A stretch of 64,000 nucleotides of DNA, taken from assembly GCA_015179025.1 (NCBI GenBank), contig WHUX01000154.1, positions 62,001 to 126,000 of the forward strand, given 5' to 3'. Origin of the DNA: Terfezia claveryi. Its lineage: Eukaryota; Ascomycota; Pezizomycetes; Pezizales; Pezizaceae. Numbering within the stretch: position 1 is the stretch's first letter; each line of letters starts with the position of its first letter. Positions 57,370-64,000 of this stretch are shown in pieces. Made by a program: the position numbers and the translations under genes. The notes below the pieces were generated by a model. It was not told the origin of the DNA. It saw only the letters and a program-made list of their open reading frames with translations, and did not search any database.

Positions 57370-57896
57370 TATTAAAGTGGATAGATTATAGTAACGGTTA
57401 CAGCGTAAAGGTAGCGTAGTGACCAGCGGAGAATTTACTGAGCAAGCTAGAGTCACAGGAGTGCGAGGACGATGTGGTTGAGGACGAGTGCAGTGGGAAT
57501 TCAGTGTGCGTGATTAATTAAACTATCTAGAGAGCGGGTGGACAACGGTCTTAAGTACATGAATATGGAGAGGAAACGAACCATATGACAACCTAACTTG
57601 AAGAGGAATAAACGTAGAGAAATCCATAAGTAGAAAGGTTGTATGCATGTAATATTCAAATAAGACAGTGTGGGAAATAACGAGCATGGGTATATAAACA
57701 TGTGAGTATAACCGTACAGTAACTATGCAGAGTAAGCTGCAGGTGAAACATGGTATAGTACTCGTAATAGAAACTAGATAGATAATAATAGAAAGGATAT
57801 CGTAATAGAGAAACATATAACGATATAAGTTAATATAGATGCCGAAATATTAAAGTAATAACGACATAGGAAGGGCACAGAATGTATGCCGCAACA
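57370..57896 (-). repeat. 5' LTR of copia 2
   Basis: A 527-bp repeat, begins TGTTGCGGCATAC on the minus strand and ends CCACTTTAATA directly before the half-tRNA primer site. Differences from the other LTR include several indels and substitutions (for example CGGACAGC against CGGTTACAGC). Confidence 0.88.
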
Positions 57897-58025
57897 CCTA
57901 CTGGATATTCCACCCCTTAGAGTCGAAATTGTAGATCTTCTCAGCTGGGTACTTTTCCTACTCTTTCCTCTTTATTGCATGCAAAGCTCTCTTTACCTCT
58001 TAATCCATATCCTGATCTTTAGCTT

Positions 58026-58920
58026 CTATACTTTGAATCCCTTCTGCATGCGAGGGAATATACACTTTACAAAGCTGGCAAGATTTTGACTCAAAGAGTC
58101 AGAATCCTCTATAGGGTCCATATACTCTTCTGTTGAATCAAGGAAGTCAGCCTCGAAGTATGCACCATCATTTGCTGGTGGACTGTCTGCAACCGAAGGC
58201 ACCAAAGCTGAATCCCTATGAAGGATAACTTGTACCCGAACAGGTTTTGATGAGGTTAGCTCTAAAAAGGCTTGCACCTCTTCATTAGTTTGCAGACGTT
58301 TGGTAGGAGAGATTGCGTTGCTTGGGCTTGGGTTCTCTAGTGCCCTATAGATTGCCTGCACCTTCCTCCCCACTGGGATTCTTTCTTAGATCTTGTCCAC
58401 AATTTCTAAAAGAGATACCAATCTCAAAATAGTAACACAGTTACTCAAAGCTTCATTCTATTTATACTCCCTACTAACATTATCCTGTACCTCATTGCTA
58501 CGGGCTAGATCAATAAGGAATAGCCTTACAGGCTTTCGGAAGCCCTCCTGACTATTGTTCTCTACATTTTGACTAGTTGCATCAGCCCCCCCAAATTGGA
58601 TATCTAGAGCATTAGCAGCCAAGTTTGCTACTTGGGCTAATGCGTACCCCTGCTCCATGTCTCTGGCCTTTTTGAGCATGTCTTGCAAAATCTTATCGAG
58701 AGTAGTCTCAGCCGCTCTTTTGATAGCCGCTACCCTATTTTAGATTAGAGCAATTCCAGATACAGGCTGCCCAGTCTCCTACTGGGCATAAGTTTTGAAT
58801 TGATGCCAGAAGGCATTACCAGCCTGCCTTTTCCTCATTATCTCATTAATCCGTGCCCACCCCTTGACCCTGTTTCTCCATTATGAGTACTGGGGGTCAT
58901 GCTCGCCCTACACTAATAGT
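58026..58920 (-). pseudogene. unrecognised reading frame, broken
   Basis: Minus-strand blocks: [20 protein letters not shown] and [10 protein letters not shown] (58790-58880), then 58458-58688 ([40 protein letters not shown]), then 58026-58373 ([60 protein letters not shown]). The blocks are in compatible order but separated by stops (TAG/TAA where Trp or Gln codons are likely). I recognise no family. The copia 2 element lies immediately to the left and may have cut it. Confidence 0.4.
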
Positions 58921-59528
58921 GCTTTTGCCTGGCTAACTTCTTATACTGTAGATATTATTTAGATGAACTACATTGGAATTTTAAATACCCCTATTAGAAA
59001 CTATGCTTTAAGAAGTACTTATATTATTTATGTTAGTTGTTAGTTAGTTAGGTATTAACGAAATGGGAAGTAGTGATGGCAGAAAAGTATTGAAGTTATG
59101 ATTATGGGAAGTATTGTAAATAGTTAATGAGAATAATTAATTCATGGATCTATAGGGGTATTTATGGACTTTACAAAGTTGGATATAAGACTAGGCCATG
59201 TTTGCTTAGTCAGCAATCAACATGGCTAGTTACTTCAGTTCTTTATGGCCTGTATAAGGCCATGACCTTTATGTTAATTATTAGACATATTTGCTTCAAG
59301 TGGTCGGCAATCCACATAGCCATCTATGACCTGCATAAGCCTATAACCTGCATAAGACTATAACCTTTATGGTAATATCTAGCACCTGTGTAATGACTTT
59401 CAAAAGCCCTCTAACCTTATAAGTTAGAATCTGGATGTACTATATACTTTCTATTATGCATGGATATTGTGATACTACTATATTTCATAGCATATAGTAA
59501 ACAGAAATAGAGTACATAACAGCAAAAT
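58921..59528. other. AT-rich stretch, no gene
   Basis: No supported gene. The words CATAAGGCCATGACC/CATAAGCCTATAACC repeat loosely near 59245-59365. The small LTR element copy 2 begins at 59529. Confidence 0.3.
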
Positions 59529-61121
59529 TGTAAAGTAAGGTAGCATGCTTCATAACCAACTCTCTACTACTGGGCGGCAGTACTAAAGTTTACTACAGCA
59601 AACTATAGGTGCATAGAACCTATAGCTTATGTTTAAGTATATCTTACTTGCATATATTCTATTATCGCTCTAGTTGTAAAAGGTAGGCCCGACTGGCCTG
59701 TAACTTGTTATTAAAATATAGAAAGAGATGGGCTTAAACGGGCCTAGAATATAATAGCTCAATACTTTATTATTGGTAGATATCTACTACTCTGTTTCTG
59801 TCTCTATCACTGGCTTGAATGCTCCTCCAACTGAGGGGAATTCAGGGGACTATATACTGTTTAGAGTGGGGCAGTGCTGGGGCAGTGCTGGAGCAGTGCA
59901 CTATCCTCTGACCTATTATATGATTTGAAATCAACATGATAGAAAATTCTAGAAACTACTAGGAAATATAACTACAAGTACTATGTGACTTACTAATTAA
60001 GTCATGCTCATTATTGTAATGAAATACATAAGTTACTATACCTATTATTATCATCTGCCAGCTGACACTAGTAGCCTGATAATATCTTATTCCACTAGGT
60101 TAAAAGTTGGTATGTAATGGGAGTTATATTTTATTGGGAAATGGAATATAACTTCCTTACATGGCTCCCTCAAAAAAGAGAGTTCTACTCTTAAAAATTA
60201 AAGCTTTACCTTGTCGCAAGGTGTTGTTTTTAAATATATATTGTTATACTGATAAGATTTGTTGATACCACACAATAATAAATAACTGTTCGGTTAGGCC
60301 AGCTACCTTTCCAATACAAGTTATTAAGTTTGTCACATTTTATCAGAAAATGTGGGACCTCAGAATTGAGTAACTAATTCAATTGTACTGACTTTGGTAA
60401 AGAGAAACCAAGTCTGACTTTAGCAAAGAGAAACCAAGTCTTTAAATATGTATCTAAATCTTAAAGTATAAGTTGTATACTTAATAACTTCCTATTGACA
60501 AGTACTTTATATTTTAACTTTTAGCTATTATAATACACTCTTTGTCTCAATTTTAGTTATAACACTTCATACTATTGTAATAGAGGTAGATACGTCTATT
60601 ACTTTTTATAGAAGCTTGCTATTGTTACCACTTAAGACTTAAATAATAAAGTACTATGTCCTATTAAAAAATGTAAAGTAAGGCGGTGTGCTTCATAACC
60701 AACTCTCTACTACTAGGCAGTAGTACTAGAGTTTACTACAATAAACTATAGGTGTATGGAACCTATAGCTTCTGTTTAAGTATATCTTGCTTGCATATAT
60801 TCTATTGTCACTCTAGTTGTAAAAGGTAGGCCCAACCGGCCTGTAACTTATTATTAAAACATAAAGGGAGATGGGCCCAAACGGGCCCAGAATATAATAG
60901 CTCAATACTTTATTATTAGTAGATATCTACTACTCTGTTTCTGTCTCTATCACTGGCTTGAACGCTTCTCCAACTGAGGGGAATTCAGGGGAATATATAC
61001 TATCCAGAGTGGGGCAGTGCTGAGGCAGTGCTGGGGCAGTGTACTATTATCTGACCTATTACATAATTTGAAATCAACATGATAGAAAATTCCAGAAACT
61101 ACTAGGAAATATAACTACAAG
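59529..61121 (+). mobile_element. TRIM-like small LTR element, copy 2, 3' end removed
   Basis: The 5' LTR is 59529-60161 (633 bp), followed by TGGCTCCCTC (primer site), a 510-bp interior and a 3' LTR from 60672 to 61121. The 3' LTR is cut in mid-repeat by the gypsy LTR. It is the same family as 23854-25677 but in the opposite orientation. Copy 1 LTRs are longer because they begin with an extra 24-bp duplication (TGTAAAGTAAAG and an A-rich run). No coding capacity is present in either copy, so movement would need proteins from another element. Confidence 0.85.
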
Positions 61122-61698
61122 TGTTACAACCATATTCTTCGTCTTGATTTGATACTTGAACAGGCTTGTTCGGGTGTCATGCTGTTCTGACACTCGAACA
61201 GACTTGTTCGGGTGTCATCAATAAGTGATTGTTATCTTAGCTTCCGAGATAGGAATCTTGGGAAGCTTATTCCTTCTACGGCCTTGGCTTAGAATTATGT
61301 ATATATATCTTCATCTCTCTACTCTCTTGTTGGATCTCCATCCAACGTCTTGTATCCTAATACAGACCTTGCCTCTCTCCGTGAAGGTGTACTCCCTTGT
61401 ACACCCCTCTCGTCTTGCCTCGTCCCATGAACAACTCTGCAGTACAGCTGCCTTCCCTGACCCTAACACATGTGGCAACTGCCTCCACGTGTCTCGTGCC
61501 CCTTGCCCTCTGCCTCTCTTGCCTCTTGCCCTTGCCACCTACCTCAGCCTTCTCCTGGTCACACACGTAGCATTCCTACATGTGTCTTACCCTAGCCTTT
61601 CCTCAGATCACATACGTAGCGCTCCTACGTATGCGATTCCCTCTTGCCACTGCCTAGGTGTACCCCTTAGTTGCCTTGTTCCCAGAGCCCACGTTACA
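61122..61698 (+). repeat. Ty3/gypsy 5' LTR
   Basis: Starts TGTTACAACC exactly where the small LTR element breaks off and ends CCCACGTTACA. It contains paired ACTTGTTCGGGTGTCAT segments, a TATA-like TATGTATATATA and TTGGATCTCCATCCAACGTC. Gag begins at 61734. The second LTR of this element is not in the window; a related LTR is at 43177-43800. Confidence 0.65.
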
Positions 61699-61733
61699 CT
61701 ACGTTAGATTACTCTGATTAACCGGTACGCTCA

Positions 61734-62642
61734 ATGTCTACCCAAGACACCACTCCTGCACTCGCAGTCAGATTTCGGGCCTGGCAAGCCCTACCCATCC
61801 CTATGAACCAGGCCAACTTCGGCAGCTATCGCCAGACTATTATCGATATCTATCTTGCCGCAGATGCATTAGGTCAACAGCTGGAATCAGCCATACATGA
61901 AGGACAACAAAAACAGACCAGGGCCAATGACGAAGTCACAATACTCACCAAAGACCTCCTCTCATACTAGGCTGACCTCGCCTCTTGCCAAAACAACCTC
62001 GCGACCGTCCAGAACAACTTAGTCAATGAAAGACAAACCATTCAGACCCTGAATAGAGCCCTGGACATGATCGGATCCCAAACAGCCCCAGCACCCCAAG
62101 CATCCCAGACACCTAAAACCCAAGATCTCCCCACTCTACCAAAGTTTAATGGTGACAGGACTTACCTGAAAGCCTGGAAAAATTCCATCAAGATCAAACT
62201 GAATGGGGATACTGCAAAGTTCCCTACTGTTTAGCACCGATTAGCCTATGTATATGGCCTACTGGAGGGCATAGCTTTGGACCAGGTCCAACCCTATGTG
62301 CTCAATGACCACTTCAACCTCCCTGACGTTGCTGCTTTATTCATAATCCTCGACCACGCTTTTGGAGACCTAGATCCCATGAGTACAGCCACTCGTACTC
62401 TCCGAGAATTAAAACAGAAAGGTCATGACCTCTCAGTGTATGTAGCCGAATTCTAAAGATTGGCAGTAGAGGTGGAGTGGAACGATCGAGTGAAGTGGGA
62501 ACAATTCAAAGAGGGCCTCAATATTAAGCTCAAAAGGGCCCTCCTGCAATCTCCAGATGTCAAAACTCTCGACGAATATATTGATCAGGCATCGAAGATG
62601 GAGCAAAAATTGGCTAGGTTGAGAGCCCTCTCCATATTCTGA
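61734..62642 (+). pseudogene. Ty3/gypsy gag with three nonsense mutations
   Basis: From the ATG at 61734 one frame reads MSTQDTTPALAVRFRAWQAL through a coiled-coil part (NNLATVQNNLVNERQTIQTL). It continues through the Retrotrans_gag core (LPTLPKFNGDRTYLKAWKNS, LAYVYGLLEG, LRELKQKGHDLSVYVAEF, WNDRVKWEQFKEGLNIKLKR) to LARLRALSIF. Three in-frame stops, at 61968, 62233 and 62454, each stand where Gln fits (CAG/CAA to TAG/TAA, a CpA to TpA change). Gag packages the element RNA. The zinc knuckle, protease and pol that should follow are not seen; the sequence beyond 62645 is unrelated or too degraded. Confidence 0.8.
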
Positions 62643-63020
62643 TAGTCCTGGTATGACTAACCAACTATTGCATACCTCTCAATGTCCTCGGTACTGGGGT
62701 ACCCATTGGCCTTGACCCCAACTTATGTAAGTGTGTCCTTATTATCTGATTCATTATCCTTACAATCCTACTGTAACTAACCTTCTTGTAGTAACTTGTG
62801 TTCCATTATTGGCTTCTCAATTTCCTCCAAAGTCCCTTTAGCATTTGGGTACAGAAGTACTGAGAATATAAAAATATAATTCAATGGTATACCGTTATTA
62901 ATAAAGGCTATGCTGAACTCTTAGTCTTTTTGTGGCAAATTTATTTACAGCTTCATAACCACAGTACTTGTTCATAAACTTTTACTTCAATTCTCATCAC
63001 ATTCTATACATTTGGCTCCT
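62643..63020. other. AT-rich stretch after the gypsy gag
   Basis: No open frame or repeat is recognised. The expected gypsy protease and polymerase are absent, so the element is truncated here or heavily mutated. Confidence 0.3.
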
Positions 63021-64000
63021 ATATATTCTAGTCATATAACTTATTCCATGTATTGAAATCAATCCTATTATTAACTAACCAGACCCTGTTAATCTCTAAC
63101 GGTATCACATGTGCCATTCCCTCTATGTCCGAAATCCTAATAACTTGCATTGCTCCGTCATCCTCATGTTTCTCCATCTGAATCATTCCCTTCTCACTAT
63201 GTGGCATACTAGAACCCTTGATTCTAAGTAACCTCATATATGCTACCTTATGTATTCCTTGCATCCTGTCCCAGATCTTGAAAAGTCCCTCCACTCTAGC
63301 TACAGTCCAACCATCGAGGTGGCCACCGCTATCCCATAATCATGGCCTCCTCTTCACCCAAATCCAATCTGCTCTTACATTTCCCCGTCTTCTGAAGTCC
63401 CGATCCCCTGTCTAGCACATATGATAGATTTGTATACCATCTCCTTAAAATTGTTGCACTGGTACCAAAACCCTACTGTAGTACTCCCTTCCATAGTTCG
63501 CTACCTCCTCCATGTTCAGTTGGTAATCTTCAGAATTACTGCTAAGCCATAGGTAATCTCGAAACCTGCCGACCAGGTGTAGTATTTGCAGAGCTGTTGT
63601 AAGGATGGACAGGGGTTCTGTGGTGCATTCCATACCTGCTGTTGGCCAGTTAATTTTAGATGATCTTTATTCTTGACTGCACCTTTAGTATCCTTTCTTA
63701 TTGACACAACTAGAGCTTTAATGTTATAGTTAAACTTCACCTTCTTATCCTACGCACATAAATTTAACTCCAGCATTTTGAATACATGGTCTCTTGCATG
63801 CGTGTCAAGAATCTGGACAGTTGCATTAACCCTATTTGACTGTTTGTAGGCTTCTTTGAGTGGCTTGTGAAGGGCTTCTGTAATCTCCATTGAATACTAT
63901 GGGAGGCTTCTAAATTGAATGATCTGTTGTGAGTAATATATAAGCAAATGCAGCTTAGGGTAGTTGAATTTACCTGACCCAGTATATTGGTTACAAGGCC
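63021..64000 (-). pseudogene. Plavaka-like transposase C-terminal fragment
   Basis: The minus strand reads YSMEITEALHKPLKEAYKQS, RVNATVQILDTHARDHVFKM (63775-63890), then further pieces to 63445, then WDSGGHLDGWTVARVEGLFK and RMQGIHKVAYMRLLRIKG. It ends MEKHEDDGAMQVIRISDIEG, MAHVIPLEINRVWLVNNRID and FNTWNKLYD (to 63028). The ending (VNNRID..TWN.LYD after a VEG..H.IP block) and the ITE..HK..K.AY block resemble the C-terminal half of large fungal transposases of the Plavaka type (CACTA/EnSpm-related). Several stops and frame changes are present, and it continues beyond the window. Confidence 0.5.

Larger units (their letters stand above)
52464..57896 (-). mobile_element. Ty1/copia retrotransposon 2, near full length
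   Basis: Two LTRs (52464-52992 and 57370-57896) flank a complete gag-pol on the minus strand. The primer site immediately inside the 5' LTR reads GGTTATGAGCCCGGAG (57369 leftward), complementary to the initiator tRNA-Met anticodon arm, as in copia 1. The order protease, integrase, reverse transcriptase, RNase H identifies Ty1/copia. I found no matching 5-bp target duplication: the flanks are CTGAG and CCTAC. That suggests recombination between elements or loss. At least four frameshifts make this copy defective, but its domains are intact enough for trans use to be conceivable. Confidence 0.92.

Noticed and set aside
52464..57896. 5-bp target duplication for copia 2
   Set aside because: The flanks CTGAG and CCTAC do not match; I report the element without a duplication.

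Overview
The window looks like nuclear DNA of a filamentous ascomycete (Pezizomycotina). Genes are split by introns of about 50-80 bp with GTATGT/GTAAGT donors, CTAAC/CTGAC-type branch points and TAG/CAG acceptors. The proteins are typical fungal metabolic enzymes, and the intergenic space is full of fungal-type class I and class II transposons. The order or genus cannot be fixed from sequence alone. The transposon load resembles repeat-rich Pezizomycetes, but that is inference.

Layout. 0-13.5 kb is a gene island: a threonine-synthase relic (52-299), a Tc1/mariner relic, an alpha-carbonic-anhydrase-like gene (1924-2951), the molybdopterin synthase large subunit (3962-4613), an unrecognised 503-codon gene (5512-7023, minus), a second Tc1/mariner relic, a short-chain dehydrogenase (10003-11085, minus) and an MFS transporter with a frameshift (11600-13539, minus). 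13.5-27 kb is dominated by transposons: a pogo/Tigger-like short element with TA duplications, a MULE with 67-bp inverted repeats and a 9-bp target duplication, a LINE tail, and a Ty1/copia element into which a complete small LTR element has inserted.

27-37 kb is an accessory island. It holds unrecognised proteins, several tandem arrays that share the core TGTCACGGA/TCCGTGACA, and at 33303-34234 a three-exon gene for a highly divergent histone H3. Spliced, it aligns without gaps to canonical H3 from the N-terminus through helix alpha-1. It then carries a 14-residue insertion in loop 1 and a long Ala/Gly-rich C-terminal tail. I regard it as the most interesting object in the window. A degraded gag/ORF1-like element interrupted by a hAT-like foldback element closes the island.

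37-50 kb contains a seven-exon alcohol-oxidase-type GMC oxidoreductase (38814-41245, minus), a gypsy LTR, a 2.76-kb foldback element whose core is two opposing arrays of a ~23-bp satellite (44723-47480), and an intronless mannitol-1-phosphate dehydrogenase (48204-49460, minus). 50-64 kb is again transposons: a nearly complete but frameshifted Ty1/copia (52464-57896), a second copy of the small LTR element (59529-61121) cut by a Ty3/gypsy element (from 61122), and a Plavaka-like transposase C-terminus.

The metabolic genes look like independent housekeeping or catabolic genes, not a biosynthetic cluster. Transitions separating the twin LTRs and Gln-to-stop changes in the gypsy gag fit repeat-induced point mutation (RIP) or another cytosine-deamination process.
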